A stretch of DNA of 34,179 nucleotides from Ascoidea asiatica (GCA_001600695.1 BCKQ01000011.1:1-34179); one strand, 5' to 3'. Shown: positions 10,013 through 19,677, numbered from the stretch's first letter. Translations and numbers: made by a program. The notes: generated from the letters alone by a model not told the origin.

Positions 10013-12569
10013 TCTTACCAGAATCTTCTTTTAATGAAACAATCCTATTAAGAATTAATTTATCATTTTTAGAATCTTTATCAACACAAAAATATCCAAC
10101 TCTTAAAGCTTGAAATCTTATATTTTCTGGAGATCCTTTTAATTCATTAACATGAAATTCTTCACCTTTAACAGGAATATTATATGGACTTTCATTTTGA
10201 ATTTTTAAAAATGATGGTTCAATAATTGAATTTTTATAAATTTCTTCTGAAATTTCATTAATATCTGATAAAAATCCATCAATATTACTTGAAGGATTAT
10301 CTGATTTAAATAATTGTTTATAAANTCTAGTTTCAAAAATTTTAATTGGTGAATTAAATTTCTTAATTTCTGGTATCCATTGAATATATGTTTTTGGTTT
10401 TAAAGCTTTACCATTATTATTAATTAAATCATTTTCATAATNAACAATTAATTTTAAAATTTTTCCANTATTTTTATCTTTAATAATTTCTTTAATATGA
10501 ATTGTATATGGAACTTTTAATAAACCAACTGATTGTTTTGGTGTTAATCTATAAAATTCTTTATCTTCTTCTTCTTGAAAATCTTTTCTATCAATATATA
10601 TTTTTTTTGTTAATGGTAATTCTCTATTACCAAATAAAATATTACTTTTACCATTACCTGGTTTAAATGGAATTTTAATCATTTCTTCATAATCATCATT
10701 TAAATTTTCAATTATAACTTCAATTGGATCTAAAATCATCATTAATCTTGGTACTGTATCTTCAAGATATTTTCTTACTGTACTTTCAAATCTTGAAACT
10801 TGAATAACTGTAGTTGAAGTGGTGACACCTAAATTTGAAACAAATGATAATATTGATCCTGGTGGTACTCCACGTCTTTTAATACCTTCTAAAGTATATA
10901 ATCTTGGATCATCCCAACCTCTGACAATATTTTCATTAACTAATTTTGCAATTTTTCTTTTTGACATTATAGTTCCAGTAATATTTAATCTACCATATTC
11001 TCTTTGTGCAGGTCTAAAAACATGTAATGAATCACATAACCATTCATAACTTTCTCTTGATAAATAAAATTCAGTTGTACATAATGAATGTGTAATATTC
11101 TCAAAACTATCACATAAACAGTGAGTGAAATCATAAGTTGGATAAATTTTCCATTTATTACCAGATTTTAAATGTGNTAAATTTAAAACTCTATATGCAA
11201 CAAGATCCCACATTTGAGGATTTGGATTATTTAAATCCATTTTCATTCTTAAAACAACTTCACCAATTTTATATTTACCATTTTTCATATCTCTAAAAAT
11301 TTTTAAATTTTCTTCAATTGAATAATTTCTATGTTTACATTCCATTCTTTTAAAATTATTTTCTACAATACCTCTATTAAATTTCATTTCTTCTGCAGTA
11401 CAAAAACAAACATAACCTTTATTAAATTTAATTAATTTTTCAGCTAATTCATATAATTTATCAAAATAATCACTTGAATAAGTAATTTTAAAAGGTTTAA
11501 AACCTAACCAATTAATAATATTTGCAATTGAATTAATATATTCTAATTTTTCTGCACTTGGATTTGTATCATCATATCTTAAATAACAAACACCATTATG
11601 ATATTTTGCAAAACCAAAATTTACCATAATTGCTTTTGCATGACCAATATGTAAATAACCATTTGGTTCTGGTGGAAATCTAGTATGAACTTTACCATTT
11701 GTTGCAATTAAATGATCTTTAATTAATTCTGGATACATTTGTTCATTTTCACCAACTTTATGAAGATTACCTAAGAAACCTTCATTAAACATTGATCTTT
11801 TAACTTCTTTATTATTATTAGAAGATAATTCTGAATTTGAATTTAAATTTGAATTTGAATTTAAATTTAAATTTAAATTTGAATTCGAACTTGATTTTTT
11901 ATTATCTTTTTTATTATCTTTCTTTTTACCCTTTTTTGATTCTTTTTTAATTATATCTCTTTCATCTTTTGGACCAATAATTTTTAAAACTTGATCATCT
12001 AATATTGGTTTAAATAAAGCAGGATTTGCCCATTTTAAATTTGGTAAAATTCTAATTTTATTCATTAAACTTTGAACAAATTTATATCTTTCAATTTTAA
12101 TTTTATTTAAAATTTCATCATTATTTAAAAATTTATTAATTTCTAATTCTATATCATTTTTTGAAATTTCAATTCCAATACCAGAATTTAAATTAAATTC
12201 ATTTAAATTTTCATTAGCTAATTTAACATTATTTTCATTAATTAAATTTGAAATATATTTAAAAGATTCATTAATTTGTAAATTTGTTTTTAAATTATTT
12301 TTTAAAATCTCAATTAAAATTAAATTTAAATTTTTTTGATTATTAATATTATCATAATTGAAAATTTTTGATTTTGATAATAATAAAGATAATGAATCAA
12401 TTAATTTTAATTGTTTTGAATTTGGTGGATTTGTTTTAAAAAAATCATTGTTTTTAGTTAATAATAAATCAAAAGATTTTAAAACATTTTTATTTTTCTT
12501 GATTTCATTTAATCTAGTCTCTTCAAATCCAAGTTCTTTTAAAGAATCTATTAATTCGTCAAATTCCAT
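10008..12569 (-). CDS. GLN4: Cytosolic glutaminyl-tRNA synthetase
   Basis: A 853-residue class I synthetase that charges tRNA-Gln. I start it at the ATG ending at 12569 ([17 protein letters not shown]) because this aligns with the yeast Gln4 N-terminus. An ATG 42 bases upstream has an N in its second codon and no family match. Order: eukaryotic N-terminal domain (1-200), a Lys/Ser/Asn-rich linker (about 207-256), then [15 protein letters not shown] and the catalytic domain with HIGH-type [12 protein letters not shown] (299-310) and KMSKS-type MSKRK (535-539), followed by the anticodon-binding beta barrels ([10 protein letters not shown], FETRxYKQLFKS). It lacks the Gly-rich GTPGGE stretch that yeast Gln4 has before the CKHR motif. 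Four N bases fall within the gene. The stop is the first of eight TAA triplets in frame. Confidence 0.98.
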
Positions 12570-14183
12570 TCTTGATTTATACTGTATATAAAAAGAAAAC
12601 ACAAGTANCAATTGCTATTGTAGATTATAATATAATATGAAAGCTCTGTAATTAGATTTCTTTTCTTCTCATTCAAGTATATTTGCAATAAGTAAATGAG
12701 TAAATGNATAACAAATAAAAACAATTAAAAGAGTTGAATAAGAAAAGAATTGCAAAACAAATTCTTTTTAAATTCTCAGTTGCCATTTTCCATTCAATTT
12801 CTTAGATTTANTTTTTTCTGGTCAGTTCGCAAATTTTCAGNTGTGTTTACCTGTTTATAAAGGGATAATTAACTAGTGCAATTGGATATTAGTTNTCTAA
12901 GATATACAAAAACCCCGTGAGAACTGAAATATNTGCGTGTTTTCTCCAAGTTGAGTCATTCTACTTCAAATCCACGCTAAAGAACTGAAAGAACTGAATA
13001 AACAAAGATTTATCATTGTTTTGTTATCATTCAAATCTACACAAAACTACACAACTCAGACAATAAAATACCTACCAAAATATATTCATCACTAGGATGT
13101 TATTCTTATAACCCTTCTTTTTATCAATGTCAATCTGATTATCAATATATCTTTAATATGANAAGCATTTTCAACTTCAAAAAATGATGTTAAACTTGGT
13201 GAGAAATTAACAATATCTGACATTCTAATAGAGTATAACTTATTGATCTTGTTAGAGATTTTCTTAGAATTTGCGTTTTACTCTTATCATATTATGAAAA
13301 AGACTATGAGAACCAATATTTCATTTTGTTATTTCTAATATATTAATTAATTATTTCTTCTGTTTATGTTTAAGTTTTTAAATTATTATTTATTTTATAT
13401 TCATCAATCTTAAGAAATAGTAGAACAGGACGAAGGGAAAGAGGATGAATCTTCAAAATATATTCAAAATAACTTTTTTGAAGAAGCTTTTAAAAATTTG
13501 TTATAACTTTAGAAGAAATTTTGAAAACGGTTATTGAGGTTAATTCAGAAGATGATTCAAAAAACTTTTCAAGAAAAATTTGAGTAAGATCCTTTAATTG
13601 TTTTTTCTTGATAATCTCTTTTTGGAATATACTTCAAGATTTTTAAATGGAATGATAAATACAATCTTGATTTGAATTTTAATAACTTTTTTAATTGTGC
13701 TTAGGATATGATATAGATNGAATAGTGATTTAGGGAATAGATTTGTGTTTTTTCAACAAAACTATCGAATTATTTTGAAACTTTAAATAATATTTTTTTC
13801 TATTAAATTATGCTCAAAAGCTAATCTAAGTTCTTCATTTGCCTTCGTAATGTTACTATCAAACTATCTATCAAAATTTATATTTTGTTTCCCATTTTTC
13901 TAATTGGATATATCATTTACTTCTATCGATATTTCATTATTTTAATCATTAATTAAGATGAATATATTTTGGAGATATTTGAATATGATTTAAACATTTT
14001 ATTAATTGTGATCCTTTTCTGGCAAGAAAAAGTTATTCTCGTTAATTCGCAGACGATGGACTTAGCTAAAGATAATTCAAACGTCAATTAAGAAGAAATC
14101 TGTAATAAAGAACTAAAAACGAAAATAATAATTGATAAAGATAATAATATTTGAATGGATTCAATTCCATATTTGCATATTTA

Positions 14184-14640
14184 CCTCATTAGCTAAAATC
14201 CTAACTGATCACTTTACTTACTCAGTGACTTCCTCTCTTATTAATTCTCTTACTTATTTATTTCTTCTTTTCAGAGTTATTTAGTTATTCATTTCCTCAC
14301 TGTTTATTTTCCTAATTTTATTATCTTCACAGTTTTCTCGTTACTTAAACACATTCTTAATTATTCATTTCCCCCATTTTAATTTTCCTCATTTGCATAT
14401 TTACTAAATGACTATTTTCCTCACTATTTAATTCTTCAGCTTTCAGTTTCCTCATTGCGCTAATTTATTATTGTTTANTTTCCTAACTTCACATTTTGCT
14501 AAGAAATTTATTTTCGTTTGATGATTTTGCTTAATCATTTCCTCACTTTGACTATCCTCATTTTTTACATTCCTCCTCATTTGATTTCCTTATATGAATT
14601 TGTAATTTCCTCAAAAATTAATATCCTCACTTTTTACTGT
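14184..14640 (+). repeat. Degenerate tandem array, period about 15.8 bp, TTTCCTCA core (left copy)
   Basis: The core CCTCA or one-base variants recurs at 14184, 14200, 14232, 14247, 14264, 14295, 14311, 14325, 14355, 14372, 14387, 14403, 14419, 14434, 14450, 14482, 14498, 14514, 14529, 14556, 14572, 14588, 14609 and 14625, that is, mostly 15-16 bp apart or at multiples of it. The approximate unit is TTCCTCAYTTTNNTAT. Units are strongly diverged, so the array is old or only weakly constrained. The same array occurs inverted on the other side of ILV6. Confidence 0.7.
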
Positions 14641-15726
14641 CTGTTTAGAGTTTCAGTAATACAAATGAAAGGTGAAAAATGTTATTTCCATCAAAAACCA
14701 AATCTAAAATCTAAGAATTATTCAAGATCTTTTACCTATTTTAATAAGAAATATATTCATACTGGCTGTTTTCAAGAGAAGTTNATTTACTTTCATCAAT
14801 TGCATTTCCTTTCTTTCCAACCAAAATTCAATGAATCTTTTATCTTTTNAAAAAAAAAAAGGAGCTATCAAACTTGCCAAAATATGTATCAGTCTAAGTT
14901 TTTTTTAATGTAATTTCGCTCATTAGATATTCTTTTTAAGTAAAATAAATGAATATTTCATTGAATTGTTTTGACTGAGGTTTATCGTTTCATTAACTTG
15001 TTATCTTATTTTTAGACATTTTTATATAAGTTTTTTGATTTAAGATTTAGCTTTTTAGAATATGTTTTTTTTTCTTTTCTTTTCTATAAAAAAAGCTTTC
15101 ATAATTTACCGAGACTAGTTGGGTACCCAAAATTCTCTTAATTTGTCGAGAGGGCTTCAAATTTTTTTTTAATTTTTTGTTTCAGATATTCTATTCCATC
15201 ATGTCCANTCACAAAAAATGCTTAAATTGAATTAAATTGATAAAGCTTTTGTACTGTTCATTAAAGTTTTTAGCATTTATCTTTTGCTTTTCGTGAAAAT
15301 GAAAAAACAAAAAGTGCCNATATCTTGAATATAAATAATTAACTCAATGCCAATAAAAAAAAATATTGTGAAGGTTTATAAAGTATTAAACTCTGAAAAT
15401 ATTTTTAAAAGATTTTTATTTCTATTTGTTGGATATAAGATATCTTTGAAACTGAGATCTTTAGTAATTTACTTCAATTTCTTTATTTTTAAAGCTGATT
15501 GAAGTAGCTGAGAGAATTTCGATTATTTTTTTTGTTTTGCTAAGAGTCATATTAAAAATTTAATGGGAGTATGTATTTATCTAGGAGATCCCATTTTTGA
15601 GAAAAAGCCTTATGAGATATTTATTTTTAGATATTTAAATAAATATATTTAAGGTTATTTAAACTTATCAAAGGGTTCTGCATGCTAGGTGCATATTAAT
15701 GCGTGATAGTTTTTTTTAAGGTTAAT

Positions 15727-15880
15727 CCGTGACTCTNCTCGGAGAAACTTGATTTTTATAACCGTATANGGTTTTAATNTCCGTTTNAAAACAGATAACC
15801 GTAGGTTTCTCGGTTAAATACGGGGTTTATTGAAATCCGTGTGTATGGGGAAATCCTTGCAATTTTTCTTAGGTGAGTCG
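15727..15880. promoter_or_regulatory. Possible ILV6 upstream control region
   Basis: About 215-370 bases upstream of the ILV6 ATG. CCGT occurs five times (15727, 15762, 15781, 15799, 15837), ATAACCGTA is directly repeated (from 15758 and 15795), CGGAGAAAC and GTTTCTCGG face each other, and TGACTC (15730-15735) and TGAGTC (15874-15879) resemble Gcn4 half sites. ILV genes are under general amino acid control by Gcn4 in S. cerevisiae; control here is inferred. Confidence 0.4.
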
Positions 15881-16094
15881 ATACAGAGTTTATCAGGATA
15901 ATTGAAGGATGTTTTACAAGTTTTTCTTCTGTCTAAGAAATNTCGAGGATCTGAAAATTTAGTGACTAATTTTCTACTCTAAGTTTTTCACTTCTTTTAT
16001 ACCTTTAAAATTGGTTTATTTTTAATTCTTAAAATATATTATAGGTTTATAAATTTATCCATAAACTAACAATAAGTTAAATTGATATTTCAAA

Positions 16095-17042
16095 ATGAGT
16101 TATTCAATTCAGAGATCTTCTAAGTTAATCTCAACAAATTTGAAATCTTTAAGTAGGTTTAATTCAGGCTTAACTTTGAAAAGATTTCAAAGTTCTTCAA
16201 CTTCTGCTTTAGCTTATAAAGCTTTACATAGAAATTCNAAAAGGCCACCATTACCTGTATTAGAAACTCCAGCTGGTTGGTCTGCAAATTCTGCTGTTTC
16301 TTCAATATTGTATGAGACTCCATTTCCTTCAAAAGCTCCTAAGAAGCAACATTTTTTAAATTGTTTAGTTCAAAATGAGCCAGGTGTATTAGCTTTGATT
16401 TCATCAACTTTAGCTGGTAGAGGGTTTAATATTGATTCCTTAGTTGTTTGTAGTACTGATGTTAGTGATTTATCTAGAATGACAATTGTTTTAGAAGGTC
16501 AAGATGCAATTATAGAACAAGCAAGAAGACAAATTGAAGATTTAGTTCCTGTATTTGCAGTTTTAGATTATACTAATTCTCAGATTATAAAAAGGGAATT
16601 GTTATTAACTAGAGTTTCCCTTTTAGGACCTGAATATTTTCAAGATTTAATTTCAAATCATTTACTGGATAATAATATTAAAAATGAATCAAATTCAGAA
16701 GATAATAAAGAAGTTTCAAATTTGAAATATCATCCAAGAAATTTACCTTTAAGTGAAGTTTTAAGATTAAAACATACATATCTTAATTCTTTAGAATCTT
16801 TAGCAAAACAATTTGGTGGTAAAATTGTTGATATTAGTGATAGAAATTGTATCATTGAATTATGTGCAAAACCTTCAAGAGTTTCAAGTTTTTTAAGATT
16901 AATTANAAATTTTGGTGTTTTAGAAGTTGCAAGATCTGGTATGATGGCTTTACCAAGAACTCCTTTAGATGATACTGATCCTGAATTACCTGAAAAAAAT
17001 TCATCTGATGTTGTTGATGTTTCTCAACTTCCTCCAGGTTAA
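16095..17042 (+). CDS. ILV6: Acetolactate synthase regulatory (small) subunit, mitochondrial
   Basis: A 315-residue protein, close to the 309 of S. cerevisiae Ilv6, which activates the catalytic subunit Ilv2 and makes it sensitive to valine feedback in the first step of isoleucine/valine synthesis in the mitochondrial matrix. Residues 1-34 form a basic, Ser-rich presequence without acidic residues (ends LKRFQSSS). An ACT domain spans about 86-160 (HFLNCLVQNEPGVLALISSTL, GRGFNIDSLVV, ARRQIEDLVPVFAVLDY), followed by the C-terminal small-subunit domain (LLTRVSLLGPEYF, LRLKHTYLNSLESLAKQFGG, IELCAKPSRVSSFLRLI, GVLEVARSGMMALPR). A Ser/Glu/Asn-rich insertion at about 192-210 contains the gene's only in-frame CTG codon (191). 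Two N bases fall in codons 48 and about 271. It is the only protein gene in a 7-kb stretch. Confidence 0.97.
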   Translation: MSYSIQRSSKLISTNLKSLSRFNSGLTLKRFQSSSTSALAYKALHRNXKRPPLPVLETPAGWSANSAVSSILYETPFPSKAPKKQHFLNCLVQNEPGVLALISSTLAGRGFNIDSLVVCSTDVSDLSRMTIVLEGQDAIIEQARRQIEDLVPVFAVLDYTNSQIIKRELLLTRVSLLGPEYFQDLISNHLLDNNIKNESNSEDNKEVSNLKYHPRNLPLSEVLRLKHTYLNSLESLAKQFGGKIVDISDRNCIIELCAKPSRVSSFLRLIXNFGVLEVARSGMMALPRTPLDDTDPELPEKNSSDVVDVSQLPPG

Positions 17043-17763
17043 ATTTATTATCAATGAGTATCATATAACTACATTCTATCAAAAATATTAATAAAAGTAT
17101 TATTTAATTGTATATATTAAATTTAATTATATTCAAAAATTTCTAAAAAGCATTGTAGCAGAAGAACTTTTCAACTGAAAAGAAAAATATCTATAAATAG
17201 TTGTTACAAGGTTAACCCCAATTAAGAGTCCAAAAAATTGATAAATATCACCAAAAAAGAAAATTTATTCACTTTCTTAAATTAAAAAAAAAAAAATTCT
17301 AAGTAGAAATATCATTTGAAAAATAAATAATTGATCGACTAATCAATTTATACGTGTATTCTAATAATCTATATTAATTTCAGATCAAATGATTTTTTTC
17401 TTGTTTTCTTTTGAATTTTCTCTAGAGTATTCGTAGTATTCGTACCAAATTTTAATCTTTTTCCAATTTTATTGAGCTTAACATTAATTTTTACTGAATT
17501 TTCATTCAACTTTTTAAGATATTGATAGAAATCTATAAGATGAGAGATTCCATGATTTTCAACTCAAACAAGGAAACAATTTTGATATAAGTTGATATAA
17601 AAAATACTATTTACTAAGAAAATAAGAGTCTCTTTTTTAAGTAAAGAAGTTTGAGATATTTCAATTTAATTATAATCATAATCGTGATTGACAACAAAAA
17701 ACTTTAAAATCCACAAAATGCAAATCTTCAATTATGAATGTATAAAATAAAAACATTTTCCAG

Positions 17764-18090
17764 TGAGGAATTGAATCAATAAANACTTTGAAATATGAGA
17801 TAATTTGCAATGAGGAAATGAATAAATAAGGAAATGAACAAAAGAGGAAATTGAAGTATGAGGATTTTAAAAGATGAGGAAAAAAGTCAAAGATGAAATC
17901 TCCAATGAAGCAATTAATAATTTAGTAAATTGTAAATGAGGAAACTGTAATACAAGCAAGATAAAAAGCAAGAAAACTTTCGAATGAGGATTATACTCAA
18001 TAAAGAAATTATGAATTGAGGAGCATAATCTTTGAGGGAAAAATTTAATGNGGAAATCAAACAATAAAACTTTATTAGTGAATGAGTAAC
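17764..18090 (-). repeat. Degenerate tandem array, period about 15.8 bp, TGAGGAAA core (right, inverted copy)
   Basis: TGAGG or a close variant starts at 17764, 17811, 17827, 17843, 17859, 17875, 17906, 17937, 17985, 18001, 18017, 18033 and 18049. The steps are 16 bp or multiples of it (31, 47, 48). The core is the reverse complement of the TTTCCTCA core of the left array, so the two arrays face each other across ILV6. Confidence 0.72.
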
Positions 18091-18289
18091 CGGACAATAA
18101 CTATTATCAAAGCAAAAAAGACTAATCAATTGTAAACTTTTATTATTTATAAAAATAGTTCAATTATTGTTATCTTTTTAACATTATTTGATTATATTCT
18201 CCATTGATTATTCATAAAGCCTTTATTAGNTATCGTATTTAATACCTTAAAAAAAAAAAGGTCCAATTGAGTCCATTAATGTGGATTGC

Positions 18290-18560
18290 CTTCAATTCAA
18301 GTCTTTGTTGTGGCGGTTACCTAATAAGGTAATTTATAATAAGGAGTAATGGCGGTTAGTCACATGCCTTGAATATAAAACCACGCTGATGGGTATGTAA
18401 TTTAGTTTAAGTTTGCGTGCCTGGCTCAACATTTTTCTGCCGGTAAACCCTCTTTTTGTGTGCCGAAGATCCGTCAAAGCCAAATCAGCAAAAGTTAAGA
18501 TCACGGTAAAATTACTGTTTTCGTCAAAGATGAAAAAAAGAACAATAAAATACAACCGTT
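18290..18560. promoter_or_regulatory. GC-elevated patch downstream of the tRNA gene, function unknown
   Basis: Roughly 270 bases with clearly higher GC than the flanks and a direct repeat GGCGGTTA 38 bases apart, plus GTCACATG. No protein gene starts within about 1 kb in either direction. It could be an unrecognised non-coding RNA, a control element or a decayed mobile element; nothing in it decides this. Confidence 0.3.
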
Positions 18561-18883
18561 GAAATTGGGTAGGTAATAAACAGTGATTTAATTAATCATT
18601 TAATGATTTAATGAACAAGTAAATGGTCAAAAAAATAAAGATANGTTTGATTATATCAAATATATTNAATAACACAAATTTTTGCTCTGTTTCCTATTTA
18701 ATTTTTATGTNTATAAATTTGATTGATTTAGCCCTCTTGAAAAAAAGAAACGGTTGATTATTACTGTAATATTGTAGATAATAAAAACGATAAAACCAAT
18801 AGAAATAATGAAAAACTTGAGAGTATTAATATCAGAAAATAACATAAAACCAATATTAAAAACAGAATCAATATCATTAAGAC

Positions 18884-18889
18884 AAAAAA
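18884..18889 (-). terminator. Pol III T6 terminator of the tRNA gene
   Basis: Six T on the minus strand, three bases after the discriminator base, as expected for RNA polymerase III termination. Confidence 0.85.
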
Positions 18890-18892
18890 GAA

Positions 18893-19024
18893 CGATACAG
18901 ACAGGATTCGAACCTGCGAAGGATAAACCTAACGCCTAACAAGATTCAGAATGTTTCTNANCATGAATTAGAAACAAACCGGCAAGATCTGTGGGCGGCG
19001 CCTTAACCACTCGGCCACTGTATC
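18893..19024 (-). tRNA. tRNA-Ser(CAG), decoding CUG, with intron
   Basis: Read on the minus strand from 19024, it has a perfect 7-bp acceptor stem (GATACAG with CTGTATC), D arm GCCGAGTGGTTAAGGC, a 4-bp anticodon stem plus a C27/T43 mismatch, loop CACAGAA with anticodon CAG at 18991-18989, a long (class II) variable arm with a 3-bp stem, T arm GCAGG-TTCGAAT-CCTGT and discriminator G73. Class II shape, the D arm and G73 are serine features in yeasts; leucine tRNAs carry A73. Position 33, normally U and G in Candida albicans tRNA-Ser(CAG), is A here. Two N bases lie only in the intron. A T6 Pol III terminator follows (18884-18889). The amino acid assignment is inference. Confidence 0.88.
18938..18987 (-). 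other. Intron of tRNA-Ser(CAG)
   Basis: A 50-base insertion directly 3' of position 37, the standard place for nuclear tRNA introns. It carries TCTG, complementary to anticodon plus position 37 (CAGA), as in yeast pre-tRNAs, and its own 6-bp hairpin GTTTCT/AGAAAC. The anticodon-intron pairing supports CAG as the anticodon. Confidence 0.85.
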
Positions 19025-19677
19025 TTTATTTGTCTTCTCTTTTGAATTCAATGTAACCTGATTGGAAAATTTGATCAAAAGAGAGTAGGGTAAATGAGAG
19101 CTTTAATTTCGGCTTTTTATTTCCTCTTCATTTTCAAATTATTTTATCAATCAGATTATTCAATAAAAATAAGATTATTTATGACTTTTATTAAATTCTC
19201 TCTTCTTTTTATCCTCAAATATATCAAACTTTTCAGTCTATTTTCAATTCCATCAAACATTTCAGATCAAATATTACCAATGAAATAATACAAATCACNT
19301 ATTTTGGTTCTGGAGATAAAGTTCATTTAACCAAAAAAAGAAATCTCCAGAGAAAAGCCNCAAATGGAAATCCTGGACGCGGAAATTATTTCAATCCGGT
19401 TTTTTTTAAAAGAAAAAAAAAATTCAATCGGAAAAAACGGGCCGATAATTTCACGGAAGGTTGCGGTCCGTAAATTTCAAAAAAATATATTTGAAATAAA
19501 GCTACAAAATGCTTATTTTTTTTATAGAAATTAAAACAACAAAGAGATCATAAAGTAATTTAAAAAGATAAATATATATATATATATATATATATAATTA
19601 AGAACAGTAATAAAAAAAATAACAAAAGAAAAAAGAATTGGCATAAGTAATNATTGAAAAAAACTAGAAATAAAAAG
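19025..19677. other. Intergenic region upstream of the tRNA gene
   Basis: No gene supported. It contains two interleaved 8-bp inverted repeats (19302-19350), a CGG/CCG-rich patch (19380-19470) and an (AT)n run at 19571-19596. The protein gene to the right ends here, so this is not a protein-gene promoter on either side. Confidence 0.6.
19302..19350. repeat. Two interleaved 8-bp inverted repeats (pseudoknot-like order)
   Basis: TTTTGGTT (19302-19309) pairs with AACCAAAA (19329-19336), and CTGGAGAT (19310-19317) pairs with ATCTCCAG (19343-19350). The order a-b-a'-b' means the two stems cross rather than nest. Spacers are 0, 11 and 6 bases. Confidence 0.6.

Larger units (their letters stand above)
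12570..16094. other. Long gene-free region between GLN4 and ILV6 starts
   Basis: About 3.5 kb between two divergent genes, very long for this window. I found no ORF with recognisable content. The first 500 bases should hold the GLN4 promoter. The middle holds a degenerate array of period about 15.8 bp at 14184-14640 (separate entry). The last 400 bases before ILV6 include a CCGT-rich patch (15727-15840), TGACTC at 15730-15735 and TGAGTC at 15874-15879. Several N bases occur. Nothing resembling tRNA, rRNA or a known snRNA was seen. Confidence 0.65.
17043..18892. other. Gene-free region between ILV6 and the tRNA gene
   Basis: About 1.85 kb. It contains the inverted right copy of the 16-bp array (17764-18090) and, at about 18290-18560, a patch of higher GC with two GGCGGTTA copies (18313, 18351) and GTCACATG at 18359-18366. 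The one ORF in that patch has no family resemblance. No gene is supported. Confidence 0.65.

Noticed and set aside
12569-12611. Upstream ATG extending GLN4 by 14 codons
   Set aside because: The second codon has an N, the extra residues match nothing in Gln4, and the ATG at 12569 aligns with the yeast start.
13440-13600. Gene relic with Phe/Lys/Glu-rich translation
   Set aside because: Frames are broken every 30-40 codons and no family is recognisable; random AT-rich DNA explains it.
14518-14913. 131-codon ORF in the gene-free region left of ILV6
   Set aside because: It is built partly from the TTTCCTCA array, contains N bases and shows no recognisable domain; composition is that of non-coding DNA here.
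18334-18555. 73-codon minus-strand ORF in the GC patch
   Set aside because: No family resemblance, codon use unlike neighbouring genes, and short enough to occur by chance in a GC-elevated patch.
19094-19288. 64-codon hydrophobic ORF upstream of the tRNA
   Set aside because: Phe/Leu/Ile-rich translation is what T-rich non-coding DNA gives; nothing supports a gene.
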